DNA of 64,000 nucleotides from Asterias amurensis (Eukaryota; Echinodermata; Asteroidea; Forcipulatida; Asteriidae): contig NC_092657.1 of the NCBI RefSeq assembly GCF_032118995.1, positions 4,771,891-4,835,890 on the forward strand, written 5' to 3'. The position numbers were made by a program, and so were the translations under genes. Positions within the stretch are counted from its first letter, which is position 1; every line of letters begins with the position of its first letter. Positions 16,195 through 26,489 of the stretch are shown one piece after another. The notes under the pieces were generated by a model. The model worked only from the letters and a program-made list of their open reading frames with translations, did not search any database and was not told the DNA's origin.

Positions 16195-16560
16195 TGTATA
16201 CTTAGGTATCTACCTCTCCTGACGATGACTAGATCAAGCTAGTCGAAACGTTAAGACCAATTCAAGAACTGACGATCCGCGGTAGTACAGTTAATTAAGA
16301 TCCTATATAAGCTAAAGTAGTAGTCCCATCCTACTTCTATACCATCCGCCCGGGTAATATATAGTTAATAAGCAGGACAGTTCTTTTCAGAACTGAGAAG
16401 TCTCCCGAACATCCAAACAATCTACTCCGCGGTAGTAAAATAAAGAAAGACAGTTCTCTGAGAACAAACTCTACCTGGCAAGTAGATACACACATGGTGT
16501 TACCGCAAACCAAATATATATATACCTCATCAGGTTAAGACCCTATGTTTTCTCAACATT
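16195..16560 (+). mobile_element. Penelope-like-element-type repeat with hammerhead-like motif (copy 1)
   Basis: About 360 bp that recurs in inverse orientation at 21.03-21.42 kb. Shared landmarks: the CTGACGATGACTAG motif at the start, CGCGGTAGTACAGTTAAT, CCATCCGCC, AGCAGGACAGTTCTTTTC, GAGAAGTCTCCCGAAC, CTACTCCGCGGTAGTA and CACACATGGTGTTACCG. Hammerhead motifs of this sort are known from Penelope-like retroelements and retrozymes; the assignment is by that motif only, since no reverse transcriptase is present here. Confidence 0.5.
16215..16256 (+). ncRNA. Hammerhead-ribozyme-like motif
   Basis: Core elements in order: TCTC (stem I), CTGACGA (16219-16225, the CUGANGA box), T, GACTAG / loop ATCAAG / CTAGTC (perfect 6 bp stem II), GAAA (16245-16248), CGT, T as candidate cleavage base, then AAGA (stem I, one mismatch). 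A-CGT is palindromic, as in short-stem-III hammerheads that act as dimers. One base lies unpaired between the CUGANGA box and stem II, which departs from the canonical fold. Confidence 0.45.
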
Positions 16561-17730
16561 TTGCATTATAAAGTCATATTGGGCCCTTGAACTGAATAAC
16601 TTGAAAAAGTAACTGCACTTTGAAAAAGTAACTTTAGTTTGAACAAGTAACTGATCGTGCACAAAAGAGGGTGGATGAGTAGAAACGTCATTCACCTTAA
16701 CAACTATACACCAAAGCACCTCAGAGTAAAACCGCATGTTTTAATTGACATTGTTCTGAGAACTGCACTAAAAGTAACTGGTAAATTGTCAAAACATGAC
16801 AATTTATTGTTGGGAAGTTGTGGACGAGAAACTTAATTTTCCGTTTGATTTGCCTCGGCTGTTCCCACACAATATTGCCAAGTTCTTTTTTTTCTCTGGT
16901 TCTCTGGAAGGTCAAGTTTTACGCATTTGTGCGTCATAAAGGGATTGTAAATAGTTCCCATAGCTAACGAAACAAACCACAACACTGACAGCATTATACC
17001 TGAACTATTCGTGGCCTTTGTTAGAAAATCTTTACCACGAGAGATGTGGCCCTACGATAAACAAGACCACTTAGAGTTTTTTTTTATCGTATATAAGGAC
17101 GCCATCTTGTTTTGTTCACCAATCCAAAGGCACTTGGACACCTTTGGTAATTGTCAAAGTCCATTATTTTCATGTATAGTGTTTCCCAATAAATGCATAC
17201 GATAACAAACATGTGAAAGTGTTGACTTTATTGGTCATTGCAGCTGCAAGACAACAGTGAAAGAAAAATAATTTTACATTGGACTGACAAGTGCACCAAA
17301 AGCCAAGCAGAAAAAAGAGCGAATGGTTAAGAAAATAATAATGAGCCATTGAAACGAACATCTTAAAAATCTTGTGAAACACAACCACAACACACGTACA
17401 CGAACATAAAATCCAACATGATTTGGTTCTATTATTGACTGAGAGCTGCACTTCGAAAAAGTAACTGGTCGTGTAAAAAAGAGGGCGAATGAGTAAGGGC
17501 ACCACACACGCCCATCCCAAACCACCACACCCAAATGTTAACATCAAACTTAATAATTCTGTTATGTGGTCTAAGCGCGCACTTCGAAAAAGTAACTGGA
17601 ACCTCATACACCCTATAACCATGGAGGTACCACCACATCCTAACCTTTCCATTTGCATTGCTTGATTCATTATAAACTGGGAACAACACTTTAAAAAAGG
17701 GAACTGGTCATGCAGAAAAGAGGGCGAATG
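16560..17730. repeat. Scattered AAAAAGTAACTG-bearing repeat
   Basis: TTGAAAAAGTAACTG, CGTGCACAAAAGAGGGTGGA, then TTCGAAAAAGTAACTGG with AAAAGAGGGCGAATGAGT at 17450, 17580 and 17690. Degenerate; no coding sense. Confidence 0.5.
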
Positions 17731-18235
17731 AGTCACCTTCAAATCCAATATCATTTGATTCTGTAAAACGTTCTTGGGATTATGAACGCAATACTTTTTC
17801 TGGTCCAAATATTTTGATTAACCTCATGGGTGCGGATTAAGCGTGGAAAAACACGGTGAACATGGGATAGGGAAGGTATATTGATGGCAATAAAAGCTAC
17901 TGTTATAAACCACATAGGGAAACTGACTGGGCACATTTTAACTAATTTTGTGGCGTGTCTCGGCGGAGCTGTGTAGTTTACTAGACCAATTTAATATCGA
18001 GCTGCTTTAAAAGAGGCTTTAGTATACAGCATTTTTGAGAAAAACTTCACTTCGAAGTAATAATATGGTTGTGTAGTAAAAAAAAATAACCCGGCTTTTA
18101 TGTCTTAAAATTTGAACATGAAAATTGTTTATTCCTGTTGGGGATGCTTCTTCCTGCATGTACATATTCGCTCCGGATTTCAGACGATATCTGATAAACG
18201 CGACCACATTTTTAAATGAAATGCTTGATAGTTTT

Positions 18236-18345
18236 GCACTGCGCACTAGATACTATTATAACACTTCCTATTTATAATAACTTATATTAAAAATAAAAAT
18301 GATGGTGTCAGCTCACCATGGCTTTTTTGGGGGGTATATTTTGGT
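18236..18345 (+). pseudogene. Decayed local duplicate of the paralogue 1 first coding exon start
   Basis: The stretch TACTATTATAACACTTCC...ATGGTGTCAGCTC...ATGGCTT...GGGGGG parallels 18547-18640, which holds the real intron end and exon start (ATTATTATAACTC...AATGGTGTCAGG...ATGGCTT...GGGGGG). The copy lacks the CCCACAG acceptor and has no continuing ORF. A fold-back repeat lies between the two copies (18415-18525). Confidence 0.4.
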
Positions 18346-18594
18346 CTAGCTGTAATATGAGATGTTTAATAATTATGGTCAATTAGGGTATGATGTATGC
18401 TTGATACGTGTGTACAGCCGTCGATTTCACCAAACTCTTCCTATAACTTAAGTTCCGTATCCAAAGACGTTAGGACGCATTGAACCCATCCTAAGTTAGG
18501 ATGGGTTTAATACGCTAAAACTCCAGATATAATTATATAATTAACCCTATATTATTATTATAACTCTTTCTATTTATAATATTTTCCCCACAGA

Positions 18595-21539
18595 ATGGTG
18601 TCAGGTCGTGATGGCTTCCTCTTGTTTATCGGGGGGCTCGATGTAATCTTCGGGAACCTTCTAGTCATATTCGGGAAGGATGCTTATACATTCGCAAACG
18701 CAACCGCCAATGACCATGCAGCTAGAGGGGCACCTATGTGGACCGGTGTTGGGGTAAGTCCAACCTCGTCCCCCAGGGTGTGTCGAGCGGTTACACGGTT
18801 GACCCGCTCTCTCACCCTGGTATTGGATCATTTGCATATCCAAATGTTTCGGATACGTATGCAAATTCAAATAGTCTGGCTACTTTTCGAAATATCACAT
18901 CTTTGTCATAATCTCGTTGTACGGTACCATATTTAATAGCTTGTTTGTACATTGTTGGTATGCCGCCGGTGACTGGTTGAACCTATGAGTATGGTACATA
19001 TTCTAATATTATTGTAAAGTCGTTTTCCAATCAGGGTCCAAGTCAGGAGTTTCCATCCCAGGGTTTACTATACTATAGTCTTGGCCCAAGACGATCGTGC
19101 TTGATTCTGGATAGTGCACTACGCGCGGTTGAGCTTGCAGAGTGTAGTATAGGGCCGTGTCCGAATTGGCGACTTCGGCTACAGCTACGGCTAGGGCGCG
19201 CGCGTCTGCTATTCTTCAACATTGGTAGACGCGCTGATCTAGCCGTAGCTGTAGCCAAAGTCGCCAATTCGGACACGGCCTAGATTTCGAGCCGTCCACG
19301 TAACTAAATCAAACCGTGGCGGGCGCGCTTTGGCGATTCAACCGCGCGAAGTACACTATCCAGAATCGAGCACCATCGTCTTGGGCCAAGACTAACTATA
19401 CTATTGTAAACATGGTTGAAAATAAAGTAAACCATATGGGGACAAGGTTCGTGTTAGTCTATCCTGAAAATATGACGTCACACTTCGAGGCTCGTGAATA
19501 ACGCTAGAGACCGGCCTCCAGCCGGGATGTACATTCACCTTTGACCTACATTAATTTCATATAAACATTCGTAGTGTTGAATTCTGCACCAAAATTAACT
19601 TATGGAAGTATATGCACATGCATGTACTGTATACAACACACGTACGTTTATTTATAAATCCTTTTATTGACTATTTTCTTTATCGATTACCGAATTGATT
19701 TATTTGTATGTTTTTTTTAAATAGATTATAATGATCGGTCTTGGGAACTTGATCATCGTTGCAACCAGAAGCAAGAAGAAGTCCCGTTCGCTGGTAAGCA
19801 TTTAAGATAGTCAACGGGCGCCTTGACGTAGTCTTCGGACTATCAATATTGGCAAGTAAAACGACTATCACACGGCTGCCGCGTTTTTTGGGCATACAAA
19901 CAATAATTTATTGTCTGCTTCGAGAGCTATGGTTAAAACGACGACTCCGATCCCGAAGTGATCCCCGGCGGAGCGTTCTATTTTCCCGACTAGCATAATT
20001 TCTATTTTTATAAAACTGTTTCCGGTAAGAACTGTATAAATGCTTGCTAACCCGCAATTATAGGCACACGAGTGACGTCACAATGCAAACCCATAGTGAG
20101 CGTGCATGAGTGCCCAGAAATTTTCAGCTTACTTGAGAAATCATGGTGAAATACGCGTTTTGCTTACGCACATTTTTTTCTGCTGCAGTAAGCACAGTTT
20201 ACGGGTATTATGGCATTTGGCCCAGAAGTTGAATTCGATGCTCTTAACCACTCGGCCACTCTTTAAATGTTTTTTTTTTTTTTCAGATCAACTTTGGTTC
20301 TCTTATGCTCAACCTGACCGGAGTTCTACTCTCATCGCTCCTGATTGGGTTCTACACATGGGGTTCGTGGTCCGCCATCTCCGCTAACCCGTATGTTGTG
20401 ATCGATGTCTCAGCGTACGCAACAGCCATCTTGATGACCATCTGCATCTTCCTGGTCAGTATGATGGCGATGTTCATGGACTGCTGCAGCTTTGCCCTGT
20501 TCGGCGGCTACAATGGGGCAGATAATTACGGGGTGAGTATGGACTGAACTATATTATTCTGAACTATATCTGAGCTATTATTCTGAACTATTATTCTGAA
20601 CTTTATAATGAACTATTATTATGAGCTATTGTTCTTAACTATATCTGAACTATTATTCTGAACTATACTATTCTGAACTATATCTGAACTATATTATTCT
20701 GAACTATATTATTCTGAACTAGATCTGAACTATCTGAACTATTATTCAGAACTATATCTGAACTGTATTATTCTGAACTATATCTGAACTGTTATTCTGA
20801 ACTATTATTCTGAACTATTATTCTGAACTATTATTCTGAACTATTATTCTGAACTTTATCTCAACTACATAAATTATTCTGAACTATATCTAAACTATTA
20901 TACCTATTATTCAAATCAATTCATTTACATTTTTCCGCAAAACATTATAATTTCCACAATATTATAGAACTACATTATGCTGAACTATTTTATTCACTTC
21001 TGAATTGTTCAATTCTGATATCAATATATATTTGGTTTACGGTAACACCATGTGTGTATCTACTTGCCAGGTAGAGTTTGTTCTAACTGTCTTGCTTTAT
21101 TCTACTACCGCGGAGTAGATGTTCGGGGGATTCAGATATCAATTATTTGGTTTGCGGTAACACCATGTGTGTATCTACTTGCCAAGTAGAGTTTGTTCCA
21201 ACTGTCTTGCTTTATTCTACTACCGCGGAGTTCGGAGGTTCGGGAGACTTCTCAGTTATGAAAAGAACTGTCCTGCTTTTTAACTGTTACCCAGGCGGAT
21301 GGTATTGAAAATTGGCTGGGACTAATAGCATCGTGATTAACTGTACTACCGTGGAGTCGGTTCTTAAATTGGTCTCAACGTTTCGACTAGCTTGCTCTAG
21401 TCATCGTCAGGAGACTGACATACTATATGATTTAATTGCAGCCTTCATTAAAAACGTCTTTATTTTCTAACAGCCACCAAGTCGTCCACGATACTACGAC
21501 GGACATTACGGTCCACCCGCCCACATCTACAAACAATAG
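18595..21539 (+). CDS. Four-transmembrane CD20/MS4A-like protein (paralogue 1)
   Basis: Coding exons 18595-18753, 19725-19793, 20287-20532 and 21474-21539 (stop TAG) give 179 residues; all introns are phase 0 with GT-AG ends. Predicted membrane segments: TM1 about 7-27, TM2 about 49-67, TM3 about 80-103, TM4 about 118-141. A basic cytoplasmic turn (RSKKKSR, 68-74) lies between TM2 and TM3. The TM1-TM2 loop has an N-glycosylation sequon (NAT, 35-37). The tail is short and rich in Pro and Tyr (PPSRPRYYDG...IYKQ). The pattern P-x-W around TM2 entry, basic turn, then TM3 resembles the CD20/MS4A family; other small tetraspans (TMEM-type) remain possible. Function is not known; MS4A proteins act as membrane adaptors or channel-like subunits. 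The first coding exon begins one base after an acceptor (CCCACAG|A), so an upstream non-coding or coding exon must exist and the start is provisional. Exon sizes (53, 23, 82, 21 codons) match the minus-strand gene at 34.7-38.3 kb (58, 24, 83, 18 codons). Intron 3 is filled by a CTGAACTAT microsatellite and a hammerhead-motif repeat. Confidence 0.82.
19066..19416. mobile_element. Nested pair of fold-back elements
   Basis: Outer arms: TTTACTATACTATAGTCTTG / CTAACTATACTATTGTAAA, then TTGGCCCAAGACGATCGTGC / ATCGTCTTGGGCCAA. Inside lies a second palindrome (19153-19281) with arms GGCCGTGTCCGAATTGGCGA and TCGCCAATTCGGACACGGCC, flanked on both sides by TAG, as a 3 bp target duplication would look. 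Located in intron 1 of the tetraspan gene. Confidence 0.75.
20545..20920 (+). repeat. CTGAACTATATTATT microsatellite in tetraspan intron 3
   Basis: About 25 degenerate copies of an 11-15 base unit: TCTGAACTATTATT, TCTGAACTATA. It starts directly after the exon 3 donor. Confidence 0.9.
21025..21425 (-). mobile_element. Penelope-like-element-type repeat with hammerhead-like motif (copy 2)
   Basis: Inverse-orientation copy of the 16.2 kb repeat, lying in intron 3 of the CD20/MS4A-like gene. It carries an internal tandem duplication: the block from TTTGGTTTACGGTAACACC through CTACTACCGCGGAGT occurs twice (21033-21117 and 21150-21231). Confidence 0.55.
21373..21414 (-). ncRNA. Hammerhead-ribozyme-like motif
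   Basis: On the minus strand: TCTC, CTGACGA (21410-21404), T, GACTAG / AGCAAG / CTAGTC stem II, GAAA, CGT, T, GAGA. TCTC and GAGA pair perfectly as stem I, so all three helices are present. The same one-base insertion precedes stem II as in the 16.2 kb copy. Confidence 0.5.
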
Positions 21540-21737
21540 ACGTCTTCACAAAATGGAAAAACCAATCTTCAGTGCAGGTATGTTGACCACTATTGGTAGT
21601 TTTAAGAGATGTCAAATTTGCATCGGGGATAAATATTAATTTTGGTTTTTACCCAGACGAATTCACAAAATAGAAAAACCAATCTTCAGTGCAGGTATGT
21701 TGAATTTAGAGGTCACTGGACACTATTGGTAATTTTA

Positions 21738-21941
21738 AGAGATGTTAAATTTGCATCGGGGATAAAGAATATTAATTTTGGTTATAACCCATACACCGAT
21801 GTGTGTTAGCACTGTATACTCGGTACTTTCCTGAGTCCTGTGAACAAAATATCACAGGCATGTTACTCGGGTGGGATTCGAACCCACGAAGAGTGTCTTA
21901 CCAACAAGACTATACCGAGGTTGCCCGGTAGCTAGAGGCAG
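21738..21941 (-). mobile_element. tRNA-derived SINE, near full length
   Basis: Runs from the tail (TTTGCATCGGGGATAAAG, CCATACACCGATGTGTGTTA) to the head (GGGTGGGATTCGAACCCACG, TCTTACCAACAAGACTATAC, GAGGTTGCCCGG). About 18 bases between the B-box and anticodon-arm region are missing relative to the 26.5 kb copy. Pieces of the same tail lie at 21599-21640. This is downstream of the CD20/MS4A-like stop codon and may sit in its 3'UTR. Confidence 0.75.
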
Positions 21942-21944
21942 TGG

Positions 21945-22130
21945 TAATTATTAAAAAAATAACTGTAGCATACTTTTTAACAAGCGATGGAGAACTGTTG
22001 ATAGTATTAAACATTGTGGGAAATTTATCGCGCGAATATAGAAAAGACTTCAGCTGAAGTATTTTACTTTGCATCAGAAAGCATTTTTCTTTCACTATAC
22101 CCTCTCACAAATTCGATGACCAATATTGAA
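21945..22130. mobile_element. Family B MITE fragment
   Basis: AGCGATGGAGAACTGTTGATAG and the CGATGACCAATATTGA stretch match the family interior; both ends are lost. Other small pieces: 25024-25110, 47686-47855, 60400-60450. Confidence 0.55.
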
Positions 22131-22852
22131 GCACAGAGCCCCACAGGTTCTGACACATTGTTGTAATTAAACAATCTATTAATTGCATGACCCGAAAAAC
22201 GTCACTATTCAAAAGCTTTTGAGGGCCTACAAATTATGATAATCAGCTTGTCACATAAATTCTGCTCTTAAATCTTGCTTTTAACATAAACTGGTTGCCA
22301 ACCAAAAATCCATGAAGTTACTTCTTTGCAACTGGTGCCCCACTCATTATGTTTTAGTTTTGCTTAGCAAGGAAATTTGCTAAACAGTATTTGCCTGCTT
22401 ATCAGCTTTATGAAATCGGGTCCTGGCCTCGACCTAAAAACAGCTAACATTAATGTAAGAAGTACCTATAGACTATGTGAACCTTGTTTACAATAAGTGT
22501 GACCTTGTACATTCTTTGAGTTTTCTGGCAGGCAAGATACTACACTGGTCCTATGAGAAAGTTGACATTTTGTGTCATAATTTCCCCATGAAACAAACAG
22601 TTATGAAAGTAAAAGCTGGACAAGTTTTGGGATGTGCCCCCTTTTACCATATAAAAAGTTGATAAGAATTAGACAGTGCAATCTTCATAATATATACGAT
22701 TTTATGTTTTCTTCCATTGAGCTGTGTACAAATCATGCCTGCAGGAAGTCCAGGCTCTGTGGCTCTTTTGTAAACATGTGATGTCACATGTCACATCGTC
22801 TTTTTCTAAATAGTAAATTTGCGAATACAACCATATTTGTATAAGATCTCTT

Positions 22853-22993
22853 TTGAGTGAGTGTTGGCACTGGAAGGAGGCGGTGTGTTCTCGACGTTTC
22901 GAACAGTATACTCTACTCGTCTTCAGGAGAAAGAGTATATTGCTTGAAACGTCGAGACCAGGCCGGCTGCTTTCAGAGCCAACACTCCCTCCA
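22853..22993. mobile_element. Palindromic element made of two opposed hammerhead-like halves
   Basis: Outer arms GAGTGTTGGC / GCCAACACTC enclose GTTCTCGACGTTTCGAAC and the opposed GCTTGAAACGTCGAGACC. The left half read on the minus strand (22930-22889) has TCTC, CTGAAGA, C, a 6 bp stem II with two wobble pairs, GAAA, CGT, C, GAGA. The right half keeps the GAAACGTCGAGA end but not the CUGANGA box. Confidence 0.5.
22889..22930 (-). ncRNA. Hammerhead-ribozyme-like motif, GUC site
   Basis: Stem I TCTC/GAGA pairs perfectly; CUGAAGA box 22926-22920; stem II GAGTAG / CTGTTC with loop AGTATA; GAAA 22900-22897; CGT then C gives the classic GUC cleavage triplet. The motif differs in stem II from the 16.2/21.4 kb family, with compensatory G-U pairing. 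Confidence 0.5.
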
Positions 22994-23517
22994 AAGAGTT
23001 ATTATAAATCGTTGTACCTGCCAGTTTACAGTTTAGATAGTTATTTCTTAATTGTCATACCATACCAAGCAAAGCTTTTTATACAACTTAACAATATTGT
23101 ATTTATATTTTACCTTTTTTGTATAGGTACCAGTGAAATCAACCAAAGCTTGCTCAAGAAGTGGTTAATCTACCGTTTAAAAATCAACTCTTAGAAAGTA
23201 CATGTATTCTGAAAATGACCAAGATCGGTACCATAAAAAATAAAAAATAATAATAACAATGTTGAACGTTTCTAGTGGCCGTGTCTGTCAATGGTGACAT
23301 TCCTGGTGCAAAAACAAGAACTCTGACATCACAAGACAACCAAAAGTTAAGGCTATGGTTTCCCCAAAAAATATGTTTTGAGATGAGTTTTACATTTTCA
23401 ACAAAATACGAAAAATCGTGGTTTTATCTTGAAAACAAAAATCAAAATGAAGGGCTTCCACGAATACAGTTTTTTGTAGTTCTATTAGTGTTTTTGTTAT
23501 TTTAGAACAAAGTGACG

Positions 23518-23921
23518 ACACGTTGCCTTGGATCGGTCGAGTTGGTCCATACCATAAAAAGCATTTGAATCCGTTTGTTATGAAATGCATATGATTAGAA
23601 AGATAATTTTAAGAGTAGAATTGAACGACCCCCACAAATATGCCTCGGAATTGCATGGTTGTCCGCATACGTCATGAACTTACACGGCACGGCATTTTGT
23701 GGAGTCAAGTTTTTGGCTCCACAAAATGGCCGACCGTGTTAGTTCGCAAAGTAAAAGTAAAACTACGCAGTTTGGATGCACGTTTGTGTGGATTATTACA
23801 TCTACTTTTAAAACATCTTTCTTCAATTCAATTCAATGGGCATGTATTATCTTACCATATTCATTTCATAACAAATGGTTTGAAATGCTTTCATGGACCA
23901 ACTCGACCGATCCAAGGTAAA
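23518..23921. mobile_element. Family A fold-back MITE, diverged, ends lost
   Basis: Keeps ACACGTTGCCTTGGATCGGT on the left and CCGATCCAAGG on the right, centre GTGGAGTCAAGTTTTTGGC. The right end runs into a different fold-back at 23.93 kb. Confidence 0.75.
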
Positions 23922-23929
23922 CTTCTATG

Positions 23930-24082
23930 GGTGCGTTCGTTTAGCTTCCCTGGGTCGACCCCGGTGTGCGGCTTTTTTTTCCAGGACAAACGTGGGTAAT
24001 TATCTGCACACGTTCGTCCTGGAATAAAAAAAAAAACGCCACACACCGGGGTCGACCCAGGGAAGCTAAACGAACGCACCTA
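23930..24082. mobile_element. Family I fold-back MITE
   Basis: Arms GGTGCGTTCGTTTAGCTTCC and GGAAGCTAAACGAACGCACC continue through CTGGGTCGACCCCGGTGTG; nearly perfect. It abuts the diverged family A element on its left. Confidence 0.8.
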
Positions 24083-25020
24083 ATGTTCGTGCTTTCTATT
24101 TAAGTTTCTTGTATTAAACGAAATTTAAGGAAGTTTACAGGAAATATACTGAATACCGAGTTAGAGAGTAGGCCTATACCTAAGTGTTCTAGGGAAAATA
24201 AGAAAAAAGGGGTTTTCCTTTGTGGGGTTTACATCTGAAGTGCGTCCATGATGTATATTTTCAGAATAATAAGCGCGATAGATTAAAACAATTTCAATAT
24301 GGTTAAAAAAATAAATATCATACAAGTGTTAATAATCGTATACTTGATTTTCGTCAATTGTTATGGTTGAGGGTTTAAAATAAGTAGAATTTGATCATGA
24401 TTCCTGTTTTATATATTTTTGTGATAATTACAAGTTTCTTGCTCAGTTGAGTTATTAGCAAAATGTACATAATCATAAACATTTGTTTATTTTTAAGTTT
24501 GTACCTTAATTTTTTTATTTCTTTTTTTATTTTGTCATAATTTTTAATGTTTCTTTTTGTAGAAACCAATAGATTTTTTCCCCGATTTTTTGTTATCTTC
24601 ATTTTATATATATATTTGTTCCCCTCATTTTTATCGTAAACTTTGTAGAAACCAGTAGATTTTTCCCCGGGATGTTTATTTATGTGTTGACTTGTTTATA
24701 TTTGTTATTTAATTTTATTTGAACGTTGTTGACCCAGGGGTTTGGTGGGGTGTTCTCAGATTTTAATCATGATTATTATCGTAGAAATCATTTAATTATG
24801 GTCAACTTATACTCCCAGACGTTAATCGATTAATACAAATACGTTGGATTTTATTTAATTGATTGATTTGTCAGTCAGTCATCAGTATAATTAACAATTT
24901 GCTGGACTCAAAAGAAAGAAGGTTATGTATAGTTGTTTTTGTTCTAATGACGATTAGTTCAACCCTACCATTAATATACTCTCCATGCCAAACTGTCCTT
25001 TACTACCATTTACCGCTGTC
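24083..25020. other. AT-rich stretch, no gene seen
   Basis: Low-complexity AT sequence; TTGTAGAAACCARTAGATTT occurs twice (24558 and 24643). No repeats of the named families. Confidence 0.5.
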
Positions 25021-25104
25021 ATGTTTAAAGGCACTGGACACTCGTTAATTACACAGTAAAATTGTTGGAATAAAAACTTATTGGGTAACGAGCAATGGAG
25101 AGCT

Positions 25105-25395
25105 ATTAAAGGTATAGGAAAAGTTTTCGTATGGCGCCACCACTTTTTCATTCGACGTGAAATAATAAATAGTATTTAATTTACCTCAATAAGATATCCC
25201 TTTTTGTACAAGTGAGTGGTGGGATAACTTTTCGTATGGCGCCACTTCTTTTTCACTCATTTTTACAAAAAGGGATATATCAATCAGGTAAATTAGATAC
25301 TATATTATTTTATTTCGAATGAAAAAGTGGTGGCGCCATACGGAAACTTTTCCGAGTGGTGGCGTGATTATACGGAAAGTTATCCACCAGAAAGA
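25105..25395. mobile_element. Family J fold-back MITE
   Basis: Contains TATGGCGCCACCACTTTTTC and, inverted, GAAAAAGTGGTGGCGCCATA. A third arm GTATGGCGCCACTTCTTTTT in the middle indicates one unit inserted in or next to another. Confidence 0.7.
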
Positions 25396-25486
25396 TAAAC
25401 CCTTAAACAAAAGGGAGGTGGCATACAAAATTAAATTCTCGGAATGTATTTAAAGAAATTCTAAAACAGCATTGTTAAAAACTCAC

Positions 25487-25696
25487 CTGTCGCTCAATAC
25501 TGTTGCCCAACGCCTGAAAAACACCCAGCACAGAAACCATAATGTCCGATTGGTCACTGATTCTTTGCCATTCATTCCCATTGCATTGTGTCACTGCGTC
25601 CATGTGACGACTTTTCAAAATGGCCGCCAAAAAGGTTAGAGTCCACAGAAACAAAGAGCTCCACATGACTTTAGTAGCGTTTGATGCACATTTCAT
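25487..25696 (-). CDS. Orphan first exon of a putative secreted protein
   Basis: The minus-strand exon starts at ATG (25696-25694) and ends in CAG with a perfect GTGAGT donor, giving exactly 70 codons (phase 0). Residues 1-27 (MKCASNATKVMWSSLFLWTL then TFLAAIL) look like a signal peptide with hydrophobic core. The mature part has DAVTQCNGNEW and a short amphipathic stretch (SDIMVSVLGVFQALGNSIERQ) that could be coiled. No downstream partner exon was found between 22 and 25.4 kb, which is largely MITE sequence, so the rest may be far away or the gene may be broken. Not recognised. Alternative: chance ORF with a chance donor. Confidence 0.4.
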
Positions 25697-25739
25697 GCGA
25701 AGCAACTGTGACGACTTTACACAGTGGACGCTTGTTCAG

Positions 25740-26489
25740 TCCACTCAGTCCACTAATTTACCTCAAAGAGATATCCCTTGTTGTAAAAATGAGTGAAAAT
25801 GTAGTTGAAATGGAGTGAAAATCCACTTTTAGTCTTCTTAAGATATGTCAAGACTTGGATGGAGAGCTTTTCACGAAATCATGATGAACAACCACGATAA
25901 GGGTATCCGATGGAGAACCCCTTGAGAGCTCCTTGAATTTCAGCCAAATGATGCATTTCACTGAGATTTTACGGTGGTTTCACAGCAAAGATTGTTGTTG
26001 AGTTCTGCCCCAAAGCCAGTGTAGGTGTTCCGGGCTCAAAACACATGTTTTGGTGTGTCATAGCCGCTCTGCGACGACTATGAATGATGCTCTGCCCGCA
26101 CCCGTTGTAATGTGACCGGGTGGGGCAGGGATGCCACTGGCCCGCGTGGACTAAAGTGTATTCTCCCCATTAGCCGTTCAGAGTTAAACATGATTCTTTC
26201 TCAGGTCAAAACGATTCTCTAGTTATCCTAGTGTTGTCGAAGAAGCCATTTGCTGTCAATAAAGACTCCTTTCAAATTGTACATTCGAAATTCTGAGACT
26301 TTAACATTCCAGGTCAAAACGATTATCTAAAGTTCTATCGTTATCGATGGAACCATTTACCATACCTCATTGCAATTGCGTGGTCTTCTTTCGTTCCACT
26401 GCGTTCAAAATACTAGACAGTGGTATTAGACAAGTTGTACACGCAAACCACTAGAAATCTTTGCTCTGCAAAAAATAAGTGTTAAACAT
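25740..26489. other. Intergenic stretch with a degenerate GGTCAAAACGAT repeat
   Basis: AGGTCAAAACGATTCTCTAG, AGGTCAAAACGATTATCTAA and GGGTCAAAACGATATCC (26203, 26312, 26690) each precede a GAAGSAGCCRTTTGCTG-like stretch, giving three decayed copies. The rest is unassigned. Confidence 0.5.

Noticed and set aside
24375-24602. Lys-rich 75-codon minus-strand ORF
   Set aside because: Composition follows the AT-rich DNA; no start context or conservation visible.
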